Below, one piece after another: positions 1 through 12,365 of a stretch of DNA of 64,000 nt. Made by a program: the position numbers and the translations under genes. Numbering within the stretch: the stretch's first letter is position 1; every line of letters begins with the position of its first letter. Origin of the DNA: Eunapius fragilis (lineage: Eukaryota > Porifera > Demospongiae > Spongillida > Spongillidae); the NCBI GenBank assembly GCA_963681505.1, contig OY811979.1:4696473-4760472 (forward strand), written 5' to 3'. A model generated the notes under the pieces. That model did not search any database. It worked only from the letters and a program-made list of their open reading frames with translations, and was not told where the DNA came from.

Positions 1-822
1 GATAAAGGTACATATAGGCAGCTGGAACAGACAAATACACAACCACATATGTACATAGCTCCCGATATGAACAAACACTCAAAAAGTAAAGGGCTCATTT
101 TGCTAGGTCTGGCTTGACCCTTTGCACTATTGTAATTGGAACACAGCTGACAAAAAAGAGCCCTGTGGGTGTGGTGAATTTTCCAGGATTGTGAGGGGTT
201 ACGTGTAACATAGCCGATAAAAAAGAGCCCTGTGGGTCCGGTGAACCTCTCCTACACTAAGCCCTTCAAAGGGGAGGAGGGGATTGGGACATACACATAC
301 ACTGTGCTTAAAGATGGAACTCACAACCAGAGCAACCTTGTTACTAGCCATTCACCATCCTTAAGAGAGCACAGGTTCAGTATGATATTTGGGTGGTTAA
401 AAATAAAAGTACATGTATCCACAATCAGATAAAGGCAGCTGGAACAGACAAATACACAACCACATATGTACATACGTACATAGGCTTTGGATATGAACAA
501 AACACCCCATAGCTGGGAGAGCATGTGTGTGTGAGTGTGTGTGTGTGTACAAACCACACCCAGGCATTACAATGACCAGCGGCCCTTTCTGGGGTACAGG
601 CCACACCCAGACATTAAAACGACTAGAGCCCAGACCAACGCCTAGCATGCAGCTTGAGAGATTTAAACATTAACCCATTCTTGCCCAGGTAAAAGGCCAC
701 ACCCACATGACACAACTGACTAGCAGCTAGAGATATTTAATCCATTCTTGCTCAGGGTACAGATCAACCCAACAGGTTTCAGCTAAAAAGATTTATATAC
801 ACCCTAGGAAAAAGAGCTGGGA

Positions 823-853
<31 letters not shown>

Positions 854-858
854 CACTG

Positions 859-889
<31 letters not shown>

Positions 890-1173
890 TTCTTGCCCAG
901 GGTACAGACCACAAGATGACACAACTGACTGGCGTCTAGAGATATTTAACTCCTTCTTGCTCAGGGCACAGACCAAATCAACCGGTTATATAAAGAGATT
1001 CTCCTAACATGCATCCAGGAAAAACAGCACATACACACACACACACCCCACACACACACACACACACACATTCTTGCCCAGGGCACAGACCAACCCAACC
1101 GGTTACATAAAGAGATTCTCCTAATACACATCCCAGGAAAAAGAGCACACACACATACACACAAACCACACAT

Positions 1174-1228
<55 letters not shown>

Positions 1229-1680
1229 TTCTTGCGTAGGGTACAGACCACGCCCAGATGACACAACTTTTTGTAAGTTCTCGGGTTGGGGGCGGAGGGG
1301 GGGGAGCTTATTCGTGGTACTTTATGGTAGTATTTTTTAAACTCCTTCTTGCCCAGGGCATAGTCTGCCTAGACCAACCCAACCGGTTACATAAAGAGAT
1401 TCTCCTAATACATCCTAGGAAAAAGTGCACACACACATATATACACACAAACACACACACACACATACACACACACATACACACAAACACACACACAAAC
1501 ACACACACAAACACACACACACACACAATACACACATTTCTGCCCAGGCTATAGACCACACCCAGATGACATAAATGACTAGCGGCAAGAGATACAGACC
1601 AATCCAACCGGTTAATCTGCATCAGCTAAAGAAAAGAGATTCTTCCTAATATACACCCAGGAAAAAGATCTGGTCGTATG
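1..1680. repeat. CA/GT microsatellites embedded in a degenerate tandem repeat
   Basis: A block of about 80 bp at 1-80 recurs at 426-510, and a segment containing AAAAAAGAGCCCTGTGGGT occurs at about 153 and 219. From about 530 onward a unit containing TTCTTGCCCAGGGTACAGACC, followed by ACAACTGACTAGC-like sequence and a CCGGTTACATAAAGAGATTC-like segment, recurs at least five times (near 680, 890, 1070, 1230, 1350 and 1535). The units are separated by CA/GT runs, the longest at about 821-890, 1175-1227 and 1425-1527. The apparent reading frames here are only translations of CA/GT runs. Confidence 0.85.
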
Positions 1681-2429
1681 TGTGAATGTTCGTGTGCGCG
1701 CGCGTGGTGTACTTGTCATGCGCAACAGACCGTTAACTTACGCAGTCGTAGAGAACAGGTTGATACACGCCGAGTGCATGTTCGTCGATTTAGGTACGCC
1801 GATGAAAGAAATTTTCAAACGTTTTGAACCAGACGCACATTACGAGCATTTAGAAAGCGACACGCTCCTCCCACTCACACACTCACCAGCACCTATAACC
1901 AAGAATTATTAACCTGTAATTGTTAATAATCCTTGCTATAACTTGCTCCATAAGGACGCGCCCACCATTGGCATGTTATTAATCATTATTGGCTCAAAAT
2001 AAGATTATTACGTAATTGGCAAAAGTAATTAATTTTGTTGTTGATTCTTCTGCTCGCAAGATGAAAGTGAAAAATAAAAGAATGCATGATTTATATTTTG
2101 AAAATTAATCCTACTGCATTCATGTTTAAAAAAAATCAAACACTTTACATGAGTTTACAATGTACAGACGTCTATGGATGTCCGAAATTGCTGGACATGA
2201 AATGCTTTAACCAATAACTCGTTAGCTTTGGCTAGTTTCTCACCTCTCGTAGCTCCTTGACCCTGCATGTGGGGGAGTACCCTACGATGGAGGCTCATGC
2301 ATGCTTGGAACATCATGACATCTTACAGCAGACAACACAGCTGTTATTCCTGCTACTTCTGAGGTCTGGGAATGTGAAGAACCCTGGACCTGGGAGTGTG
2401 TGGTGATGGGTGTGGTCAATTTTCATTGG
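1681..2429. other. No gene recognised
   Basis: A 76-codon frame starts at 1682 beside the repeat block, but it shows no recognisable domain. The rest is AT-rich sequence without clear structure. Confidence 0.5.
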
Positions 2430-2720
2430 TGCCATGAGAGGAAGGGGGTACCATGAGAGGAAGGGGGTACCATGAGAGGAAGGGGGTACCATGAGAGGAA
2501 GGGGGTACCATGAGAGGAAAGGGGTACCATGAGAGGAAGGGGGTAACATGAGAGGAAGGGGGTCCATGAGAGGAAGGGGGTACCATGAGAGGAAGGGGGT
2601 ACCATGAGAGGAAGGGGGTACCATGAGAGGAAGGGGGTACCATGAGAGGAAAGGGGGTACCATGAGAGGAAAGGGAGTACCATGAGAGGAAGGGGGTACC
2701 ATGAGAGGAAGGGGGTACCC
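2430..2720. repeat. Minisatellite, 19-bp unit
   Basis: About 15 near-identical copies of the unit ACCATGAGAGGAAGGGGGT. Variants have one extra or missing G or A. Open frames on the minus strand (SHGTPFLSWYPLPL-like) come from the repeat and are not genes. Confidence 0.95.
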
Positions 2721-2877
2721 ACCCACCTGCCCCAGGTGCACGTCCACAGGCCATGTCCACCCTGTCATCCCCACACTTCTGGGTCGATGGACCACATGGA
2801 AGAAGGTGGCGTAGTCAGGCTTGCAGGGCTGAACTCCCTAGTAATGATCTCTGCAGAACATAGAAAGAGGAAGGGTG

Positions 2878-3045
2878 AGAGGGGGTAGGAGGGGGAGAGG
2901 GGGTAGGAGGGGGAGAGGGGGTAGGAGGGGGAGAGGGGGTAGGAGGGGGAGAGGGGTTAGGAGGGGGAGAGGGGGTAGGAGGGGTAGGAGGGGGAGAGGA
3001 GGTAGGGGGGAGTGGGGGAGGGTATGAGGAGGGGGAGAGTGGATA
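2878..3045. repeat. Minisatellite, 18-bp purine-rich unit
   Basis: About eight copies of a GGGGGTAGGAGGGGGAGA-type unit, strictly purine on the plus strand apart from the T. The proline-rich minus-strand frame is a by-product. Confidence 0.9.
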
Positions 3046-5772
3046 CAGGGGCAAGCATTACTGGAACAGCCATACCTGAAGGATGCAATGTGTATGGATG
3101 TGTTTGATTTTGAGAGTTGCTAATGTAAGTAACTGTGGCTGTGCATAAAGTATGTCTCGCTTTTATTCACCATTATGGACCCCACCTCCTCCCTCCCTTG
3201 TCTTACATTATCATATACTGATGTATACATCATCACACTCTTTAGTGTGATGTAATTTATGAACAGCCCCTATGGCAATTATTATTAAATGGTTTGGTCA
3301 TGATGTTATACCACACCTCCCTCCATCCCATCTCTAGGTCCACAGCCTCATTGCAACTGTGTCAATCACTCACTTGCAAGTGTCTAGACGCCTCGACCAA
3401 CAGCAGAGGTCATCCATCCACCTCGACCAACAGCAGAGGTCATCCATCCACCATCCCAGGAGGCAGGCCCTGCCCCCTCCTATGAGGAAGGAGAGGTACA
3501 CTCTGACCCCTTAGCACCACCTGTTTCCCATTCAGCAATCCACAACTTTCCTCTAAGGGAGGGCTAAGCTAAACTTAGCATGAACTAATGTGTACACTGC
3601 ATGTACGACATAATCCAAATAACAAAACAATACACACACACACCCTCACACACACACACACACTTTTGACTCCTACACCCCACACAACTGATTCCTACAC
3701 CCTCACATACAATTATACATCCTCACACAACTGCCCCTTACATGGAGTCTTCTACTGGCCTCTGGGAGGTTAGAATCACTTACAATAGACGTATAATAGA
3801 CCTGTTATGATGTATCAGGGGTTTTATTTGTGGAAGGCGGGGATATAGTCCTAACAGACACATGCGCTTCCCTCCCCTGAACAGACATTTAGTCCCCTCC
3901 GGAGCTAGCAATACCCCTGACTGAAAGTGAACTCTTGTGTAGCAAACTGAGAACCTTTGTCTTTACCTCACTGGTATACTGTGACAAGTCCCAAGCCATG
4001 CACGCACTCACATACCTATAATTAGTGCTGCGTCCAGTGTGCACACCATCAACACTAGCTCATCACATCCATAGGAAGTCCTGAAAAAAAAACTACTCAA
4101 ATTGCTCAAATTGTACATGAAGTGCAGCTGACATACATGCTGCCATATCTTGTAACTGTTGTTGGCCATCAACTTGTATAAGCCACCTTCACATTATGTA
4201 AGGGGTTAAATCTACCAGTGATGGTGCACAATATGCTTAGACTGATTCTAACACTTCCTTTATGTCCAGACCAACAGACCTTCAGACAGTGGACAAATAT
4301 GACCTCACCTGATAGCCTCTACCATATCCTATATCATGTGGGTGGGGATGGTGTTGTGCCACATTCCTTATCATGTGCCAAAATCTTCACCCAAACCACA
4401 TCAGACCATCACAAGTTCCAAGTGGGCATTAAAAAGAGGTGTAATGAGGAACACAGTATAAATCCTGTTCCACCCCTTTGGGATCTGCATGGATTTATGA
4501 TGGCAACCAAGTCAACAAGCAAGTATAGCCGTTTATGATCAAAGTACGTCTAAGCCATACTACAAGTAGACAAGTAGACCTATGTATGCTGGGTTATGGA
4601 TATGCCTGTGCTAGCCTGCATACAAACACATGCAAAAACATCATACATGTATGTAACTACGTCTCATGCTCACTGTGGAACTATGAGCAACACAAACTGA
4701 ACAAATAGATTTGCCATCTCTTGTAGCCCACAACAGGTGCTCGCGTCTTAAAAGTGATGTCGCTTTTAAGACGCTTAAGAGATAAAAGGAGGTGATACGA
4801 GGGTTAATGAGAAAGTTGTTGGTATACACATGTAGGATTGACCAATGGTGGTGTACAAAGGATGGAAACAAGAGTGATAGAACTTTGACTGGTAATAACA
4901 GTGCATGCCTGGAGGTCTATTTCCAGCCAGATATCAATTCAATTCCTATGCTCACGTACTGGGGTGAACTTAAATTTCGTTAATAATTCCCAAGACTTGT
5001 TACTACAACCCAGAACGCATGGTTCAACAAACAAGTCGATGCTATGACTTGATCTACATTAGTCTGTTCAGACATTTGTTGATACTGTTCAAAGTGCACC
5101 AGCTCTTATTGTTGTGCCCACAAATGGGAAGCCACCCAGGGGCAAGAAATGAACAGACAGGTGTTGGACCTCTGCATTATAAGTAGAGACAAATATTTCT
5201 CTTCCAAGGCCTTTGGTGATGTTATTTGACCAGTCACCCTTTAGTCATGTATTCATGTTTACACAACAACTTGAACCAATCCAAGATGAAGTGAGAGGAG
5301 ATGGACATTTCATACTGGCCACCACCAATCATTGGGATTACGTGCCATACTGCACACGTAAGGCTTGGCTCTATTTAGCAGAGCACAGGGAGGCCAGGTG
5401 CTTATAGCTAGTTGTGACGTGAGGCATACAAGACAGAATGAGGGGAATATAAGAGACATGATCGGTACGTTGGTCATATTTTCTCTTCTTCCTGGCACGA
5501 ATACAGCAGCAAATGCATTTGGAAAGTAGTGGTGAGTCAACAGATTCAGCTATTGAAATCAGGCTACATGTACCTGTATTTGGTTATTGTAATTACTTCG
5601 TGACGTCACGTGGGTAATTCCATTTATAGATACAATTTAGCTTTCTTTCTATTACACTGTTACCCGTTGGAGGCTATTTACCCTAACGTCACCGTTGAAA
5701 GCTATTTCACAGTGTAAGTTAATTAAGATAGTATTTGTATGTGACTTACATGCACGACAATTACGCGTTCGA
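3046..5772. other. No gene recognised; a few short repeats
   Basis: It contains a 30-bp direct duplication (CCTCGACCAACAGCAGAGGT... at about 3394 and 3424), a short CA tract (about 3630-3662), a perfect 12-bp inverted repeat (GCGTCTTAAAAG at 4743-4754, inverted at 4763-4774) and, at about 4800-4890, a diverged relative of the foldback element at 23,486. Open frames of 60-106 codons (for example 4218-4538) match no family I recognise. Confidence 0.5.
4795..4890. repeat. Diverged copy of the foldback MITE family seen at 23,486
   Basis: The stretch containing GAGAAAGTTGTTGG, TAGGATTGACCAATGGTGGTGT and GGAAACAAGAGTGATAGAA matches, with several changes, the arm of the inverted-repeat element at 23,486-23,790. 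Only one arm is seen here. Confidence 0.6.
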
Positions 5773-6436
5773 ACTTAGCTGGTTCACAATATGACGCAAG
5801 TGCCCGCGATACGTCACGATGCGACCAACGTACAATTTCTGACAACACTGCGATATCGAATCGCGTCGCATCGTGACGTATCGCTTCCTGTCGCAAGCAC
5901 ACGCAGAGATTAGGAAAAAAAAAATCCCATTCCTGCGACAAACCACACCTACTAACACAAACAATCGAGGCTGTTAGAAAATTTCTCTGCTTGTGGTATC
6001 GTGGGATGTCTCGAAGCGTTTTAAAGACACTAAAATGTAGCAGAACAGGTAAAGAGAATACCACGTACAATGTCGATGTCGTATCATGGCAGATCGAAGG
6101 CTATGCAAGGGGCTACCACCCTCCCCTGCTCTGTCATTTACTAACAGCTACCCCCCTCGCCCTGTAATGTACTCACGCCTACCCCCTTCTGTTGGCTACC
6201 ATATATCATGTACTCATGTTCATGTACTTCTTCGAATCCTTCTTCGAAGAAGCAAACCCTCACTTCAGCGCAGCCTGTCATCTGTCCTTCACACGTGATT
6301 AATTAAACGGAATAAGCCGGACAACGTGTATCGCTGAATCGCAATATTGTGAACTGCTTTAACGGACGACACTAGCGATGCGAACGAAACTTGCGACGTG
6401 ATGAGAACCGTTGCGATTTGGTTGCGAACCAGGCTT
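5773..6436. mobile_element. Possible MITE with weak terminal inverted repeats
   Basis: The left end (TTAGCTGGTTCACAA) and right end (inverted TTAAGCCTGGTTCGCAA) are related. Inside is a perfect inverted repeat of about 19 bp (CGATACGTCACGATGCGAC near 5807, inverted near 5866). CpG-rich words such as GCGATG and GCGAC recur. The target duplication is unclear, so the limits are tentative. Confidence 0.3.
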
Positions 6437-6643
6437 AACTGCAGGCAAAAGGAATTACGGCATTGCTCCCAATTGCGGCAGCTTTCGTTCGATTGTATTA
6501 GTTAGTATCAAAGCTCAGGGTTGGCGAGAGCCAGACCGGGCTCTGGCCTGACCAGAAGGTCAGGGCAGCAGAGCCCAGCCTGCAGGCCAGATAATCCCTG
6601 TTAGACCCCCCCGCCCCCCCGCATAGGCGGATCCAGGATTTTC

Positions 6644-6936
6644 TAGTCTGGGGACCCTAGCATGGATGTAGGGTCTGGAACCACGCGTATACCAAACTGG
6701 TTCTGATTAGTTTTTGTTGATATTGTATGTTTATATGATTTCATGATCCGCAAAACCACACTCTCACGTGAAATAATTAACAAGGGCCAAGGTGATTGAT
6801 GTTGATTAGTTCACGTGGGAGTGTGGTTTTGAGGATCGTGAAATCACATAACATACACAAATCACAAAAAGTAATCAGAACAAGTTTGGTATGCATGTGG
6901 TTCCAGACCCTACATCATGCTAGGGTCCCCAGACTA
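6644..6936. mobile_element. hAT-like MITE with 8-bp target duplication
   Basis: The ends are TAGTCTGGGGACCCTAGCATG and its inverted counterpart, with arms of over 120 bp that pair imperfectly (including ACCACACTCTCACGTGAA against TTCACGTGGGAGTGTGGT). An exact 8-bp direct repeat GGATTTTC flanks it (6636-6643 and 6937-6944). An 8-bp duplication is characteristic of hAT transposition. There is no coding capacity. The flanking GGATCCAGGATTTT sequence itself resembles the end of another MITE type, so this may be an insertion into an older one. Confidence 0.85.
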
Positions 6937-6944
6937 GGATTTTC

Positions 6945-7612
6945 GGCTGGGTGGTGCAAATGAAATTAATGAAGGGTGGGCCATGGTAAATTATAAGCTC
7001 AATAACCTTAGCGCTCATACGGCGGTAACGTGTATCCCCGCTCATATATACAGACAATTGGCTGAAGCAACTTAAAATGCTATTTTGATGTTTCAAAACA
7101 TGATTTGGACATACATGTGTAGAAATGAAATTCAATAAAGTACATAGTTAATTAATGAATTAATTATTGACTGGACCTTGGAGGGGGGTGCCCGGGCACC
7201 CTATGCCCCCCCCCCCCCCCCCCCGCCACCAACGCGCGAGATTGAGTACTTAAAAAAAAAAAAATCAAAATCACCGTAACTCAGTAACCATTTACGCTAG
7301 CGCTTACCTTTTGTAGCACTACCATTCCTTTCCTAGAAAATGACCTGTGCGGCATCGCACTGACATGAATTACTTGTGACACGGTCATATACTAGTAACT
7401 TACCTGGTTCGGGACAGCCATATTTTTCAAACCGCTCGTCTCCAACCGCGGAAATTCGGTGTCCATTTAGTAATAACATCCTTCAACACAGGCAACGTGT
7501 TATTTGCAGCAGTTACCTTATACTTGGCGGTGGTAAACATCGTCCAAATCATGAAACCCTTTCGGTCAGCCATTTTGAAGTTGTTTATTTATAGGATAGT
7601 ACGTTAGTTGAA
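6945..7612. other. No gene recognised
   Basis: AT-rich DNA with a poly-C run of about 20 bases (about 7207-7227) and a poly-A run. Nothing else supportable. Confidence 0.5.
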
Positions 7613-7668
7613 TAGTCTCGTACCCAGACGTATAAATGGATGTATTTATACGTCTGGGTACGAGACTA
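7613..7668. repeat. Perfect 25-bp inverted repeat with a 6-base loop
   Basis: Arm TAGTCTCGTACCCAGACGTA... at 7613-7637 pairs without mismatch with 7644-7668; the loop is GGATGT. It is probably a minimal MITE or a foldback remnant. No clear target duplication was found. Confidence 0.9.
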
Positions 7669-7855
7669 GTTCCATGCAGCAATGTTATGCCTGACCTTGT
7701 AAATGTAAACAATGCAGCCTGCATATGACTAGTCGTCTGACCTTGGTTATGAGAACTAGAGACACGATTCGGACTCGGGCCTATGTCATAACTAACCAAC
7801 TTCAATTGTTTTAGTGAAGTCATTAAAACATTCATCATTTCCTGGCATTGCAAAT

Positions 7856-7971
7856 GGGCTATTCCATTAAAAAAAAAAAATCATACACCCCTATGGATGA
7901 TGTCGGGGGGGGGGTTACGTTTGCAATTTTAGACATCCATAGGGTGTATGGGTTAAATAATGGAATAGCCC
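7856..7971. mobile_element. Small MITE with GGGCTATTCCATT ends
   Basis: Terminal 13-bp inverted repeats are exact (7856-7868 and 7959-7971), and a second internal pair (ACACCCCTATGGAT against ATCCATAGGGTGT) lies inside. Three further flanking bases also pair, so the target duplication cannot be resolved. Superfamily is not assigned. It lacks coding capacity. Confidence 0.7.
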
Positions 7972-8289
7972 ATTACATTGTCCATTGAAGATGCATTTGT
8001 TGGAAGACCACACCATCCCATGGACAAGGCATACCTATGTGGGTTTTGGCTTGTTAGGCAAGTATTCATGCTAGATTCAATACCTTGCAGAAGGTCTATG
8101 AGGCTATGCACGACAAGGTGCAATGCCTGCTGAGCATAATAGTAGTTAAGAAACATAACATTTTAATCTCACAACAAAAAGTGGGAGCGAAACCTCCTCT
8201 AGCCAAATGAGCAAAACCCATAATTCTTTCATAACTACAAGTCTATACGTATACAACATTCAACTTTAAACGTATCTACAACTGTGGAG

Positions 8290-8620
8290 AAAAAATGTGA
8301 CAATTGTTCTATACCATATGCTGTAAGTACCTTCTGTCTTGTTTGGTTTTCCGAGTTCAGTTTGATCATAGAATTTGTCCTATAGGGAGAAAAAACACTT
8401 CAAAATGGAGATGTCTGTCATAAGTAAGTCGCTTTTCGCGAGCTGTGCCATACAAAAGAGCTATAACTAAGCTATGTGATTTGGGCCATAAATAGAACTA
8501 CCGTTGTTAATTTATTTTATGGGTTTTAAATGGCGATAACCTTGTCGTGTTTACAAGTTATCGGTGGTTGGCAAGGCTCGTTGCTAGGGCATACATTATC
8601 ATTTCAATATTTCGGGGCAT
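8290..8620. repeat. Dispersed repeat R1, copy 1
   Basis: Shares an ordered set of landmarks with 15,190-15,515 and, more weakly, 22,260-22,600: CATATGCTGTAAGTACCTTC, a CATAAATAGAAC-like word, TTTTAAATGGCG, then GTTGCTAGGGCATAC and ATCATTTCAATATTT. The copies are clearly diverged. Function unknown; not recognised as a named family. Confidence 0.6.
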
Positions 8621-8815
8621 GAGGCTACTGTCACGTATTGAATGGTGTGAGGTAAGGGACCCTTTATTTACGTGGTGCGACTATTATAGCATATTTTTGT
8701 AGCTAACATAACATGTTATTATTACTAACACATCATCAACCATGCACATACAAACCCATAAGCATGGGCGTTGTTCCCAGGGGGGGGTCATGGCCTCTCC
8801 CTTCGGGACTGAATG

Positions 8816-9041
8816 GTGCCCCCCCCCCCCCCCCCCCCCTTGTTTACATACATGCGCACCCCCCAGTAGCTGACCCCCCCCCCCCCCGCCCCTACTGGTT
8901 GACTCGGCCGAAAGCGGACAGCACACCTCCCCCCCCCTCCCCACTGGTTGAATCGGCTGAAAGTGGACAACGTATTCGCGGCTGTCAAATGGCGCCCCCT
9001 TGCCCTATCCTGGCCCCCCCCCCCCCCCCCCCCCCCCCCCT
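8816..9041. repeat. Cluster of poly-C tracts
   Basis: Four C runs of roughly 10-30 bases lie in this interval (near 8819, 8874, 8931 and 9014) and are separated by related sequence (GGTTGACTCGGC and GGTTGAATCGGC), so a C-rich unit seems to be duplicated. Long proline frames arise from it and are not genes. Confidence 0.8.
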
Positions 9042-9179
9042 TCCAGAAAAGCTGGGGGCGCCCATGATAAGGATAAAAACAAAGGCAGTCAGCCATCGGT
9101 CTTTCAACTGGCGAGCAGGTATACACGTGCTTGTAGTAGCAGGCTCATCCAGATCCATTGCAGAGCGCAAAATGACATG

Positions 9180-9328
<149 letters not shown>

Positions 9329-9487
9329 AGATGTATAGTTGTGTGGTGTCAATATTTGAGTGGGAAGATAGCTTTATCAGCTGGCCAGTGGTGTAGTGAT
9401 GTTGATCAAAGTGACATAAGCCAGGGAGGACTCTGTCTTATGTATATTATGTGTACAGGTGTATAGTTAAACCAGAGATCACAAATG

Positions 9488-10268
9488 GATATCAGGCTGA
9501 ACCGCCTTGAACCAGGCGTACTGGTGCTTTATATCAGGTTTCACTACTATTGATAGATATGCACATATTTGATACGCCTGATCTAAGGCACTATCATCTG
9601 TTTCAAGGCTGTATGTGGCTGTATGCTGTATGCCTTAGCTGTTAGGGATGGTAAGGTTGTTTAAATGTGGGAGGTCACGTGATATTGTAATTGCACTCTC
9701 TCTACTGGCTTATAAGAGGTTAGAACACGTATAGTGATGTCTCAGGGGATGGGGTAGAGGGGTGGTTATTGTGGTATTGCTATGAGGTAAATCAGGCTAT
9801 ATATAGGTTAGACACTGATACCTTTGGGGGAAGACCTGTGGATCAACATTGTATGAAGTAGAATGTGTAAGTACCTTTGTAATGTTTGCTTGGTTAGAAC
9901 CACATAAAATGGACCTTACATCTGTGATGATAGATGCACGCATGTGTCCGTATTATACCAATTCTATTAGCTGAGCAGCCTTGAACTAGGCGTACTATAT
10001 CGGGTGTCACTATTATTGAGAGATATGATATTTGATACACCTGATCTAAGGCACTTTCCATTTCAAGGCTGTATGTGTATTTTGAGGCTGTACCCTGTAT
10101 GCCTCAGCTGTTAGGGATGGTAAGGTTGTTTAAATGTGGGAGGCCATGTGATTTTTTAGTGTGCTCTCATTCCAAGTTTGTAATGTGTTCTAAGAGTGAT
10201 TTAACTACACTTGCCTACTGGCTTCTAAGAGGTTAGAACATGTATAGTGATGTCTCAGGGGATGGGGG
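9488..10268. repeat. Tandem duplication with about 480-bp period
   Basis: The segment from the GGCGTACT word through TTTGATACGCCTGATCTAAG, GCTGTTAGGGATGGTAAGG and GATGTCTCAGGGGATGGGG at about 9509-9750 recurs at about 9989-10,268 with scattered changes. A short third fragment (GATATTTGATACACCTGATT) lies at about 10,827. No coding frame is evident. Confidence 0.8.
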
Positions 10269-12022
10269 AGGGGTGCTAAATATAGGTTAGCACATGACAA
10301 TCATTCCACATCATTTGGGACTAGAGTTGGAAGCTATGCTTTAGATTTTAGGGTAAATGCTCATATTTGTTTGATCTGTCTTAGTTATTATACTGTTTAT
10401 TTTAGCACTAATCTGAAACAAGAGATTGTTGTTGATGTATGACAATTGACATGAGCATCACAAACTTCAGCTAAGAACATGTGTTTCTGCATGAAGCTTA
10501 CCTGAATATAGACATGTATATGTCATGTTTGTCATCATTTACTTATTCAAATGTGAGTCAGAAGCCTACCACATGTTTGTATATATAGAAATAACACTAT
10601 TTGGAGTTTGTGTTTGTGAACAGTACTGAAAACAGTATTTATAGGAGATACAAGAATGCAAATCTATAATAATATACATGTATATGTTAAAATTATGATT
10701 GATCCTTGTTCAGAGTCTACCACTGTTGGTCTTTGGGTTACTAAGTACTGGTCTGCCGGCTTAGCCCTTTTGCTGTTACTAAAGAATGATATTATTATTG
10801 AAGGGGATTATTGCTGGGATGTGATGTGATATTTGATACACCTGATTTAAGACACTTAGTAGTAGTTCATCTGTTTTTACGGAAATGGAAACGTTTACTT
10901 GCCTTGTAATATTCTTTTTAAAATGAAAATATTTACAAGGGGGGAAGGGATGTTGCATGTATATGTGGTGTGAGGTCAGAAAAAATTCCCCAAGTCCGGG
11001 TACATTCAAAATCCCAAGGCCTTCAATACATGTATATGCTCAAAGTCCACCGGGTGTTACTAATGGTGCCATGACACATAAGCTTGCCAACTGTGCTGTA
11101 GAGAGTGAGAGCGTGTAGGGAGTGCACTTATGTTGGCTGGCTTTTTTAAACTGTTGATCAATCCTTATTATTTTATTAGGGGACCTAAAAGTTACCACGT
11201 AATAGATTGGTAGTCTTGTGCTATTTGTATGTATACATGAATATCATGTGGACTTATGAACGTACTGCTCGTTATGTCATTTAGCTACCAGGCCCTAGCG
11301 TACGAGAAGCTAAAATGTACTTTGTGGATTTATAGCTAACTTTTCCGCTTGAGCATCCTTTTGTTAACCTTGAAGTATTATTATTAGTTAGACAGACAAG
11401 GTTGGCTTCTTATTTTTTATTTGCAATGTGCGTTGGTTAAAAGAAATAAAATTCCTGTTTATAATAATAGATTGGGGCAATGCCCGACCTCTGTTGGTGC
11501 AGGCTTAGTGTCCTCCCATTGATTAATAGTCCTGCTAGTTTAGTTTCTGTGTACACACAATGGGAGGAAATGCCTTCTGTTCTAACTGAAGGTATATCTA
11601 ACCCTTATCACATAGTTTGCCGTAACAGGCATACTGTTGTGTTTTGTACTTAGACTTTGGCAAAGTGTTTTGAATGTGCTCTATCAAAGAGTTTTTACAC
11701 ATTCCAAATTGGATGATGCACCACAGAGTTTACATGTACAAAATACAATATACATAGTGGCCTATAGTGGTCTAAGGGTTAAGGGTACCTCCATGTCAAC
11801 TAAACCACCCTTTTAGTAAGCATTGCATTGCTACAGCTATCTTGTCCTACTGAAATTTCCAACTTTCAATTATAAGTATTCATTATCCAAAGTGAATTTG
11901 AAAGTGAAACTGTGTATATAAGTAGGATATGTAAATTTGAAAGAAATTAAAAGGGGTGTTGACAAAAGTTGTGTTGATCAAATATACAATTGCTTGCTTG
12001 CAATTTAGTCTTGTAGATTTGC
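10269..12022. other. No gene recognised
   Basis: AT-rich, low-complexity intergenic or intronic DNA. I see no domain-bearing frame, RNA gene or element ends. Confidence 0.5.
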
Positions 12023-12365
12023 CTAAAGATTATTAATACCACTGTAGCCACATATATATAGAACCTGGTATTGCATAAGGTGTTGCTCTCTGTAGTGATA
12101 TCCATCTATAGGGGGATGGCAGATCCATTCTGAAGCGATTGGTACTGTTTGTTGGTAGTTCCTTTGATACCGTGTCCTCTCGGCAGCGACCTTTAGCCAG
12201 TCAGACAGTGTGTCATTCCAATACCGATTCCTTTCAGATGCCTTAATGGCAGCTGAATTGTCCTCATATTTCTGCCTTTTAGCAGTGCAGTTCTCCTCGT
12301 GCCCACCCTTGTATACCCCCGTAATTTCGGCATATACTCCCGAACTGAAGAGATTAAGTGTGGGC
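12023..12365 (-). CDS. Possible exon, unknown product
   Basis: On the minus strand a frame of about 110 codons runs between stops without an early methionine, so it would be an internal or terminal exon. Its translation is hydrophilic and coding-like, with stretches such as KRQKYEDNSAAIKASERN and RNYQQTVPIASEWICHPP. It ends at a TAG at 12,025-12,023. I recognise no family. It stands out because the surrounding DNA has no long frames, but chance cannot be excluded. Confidence 0.3.
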
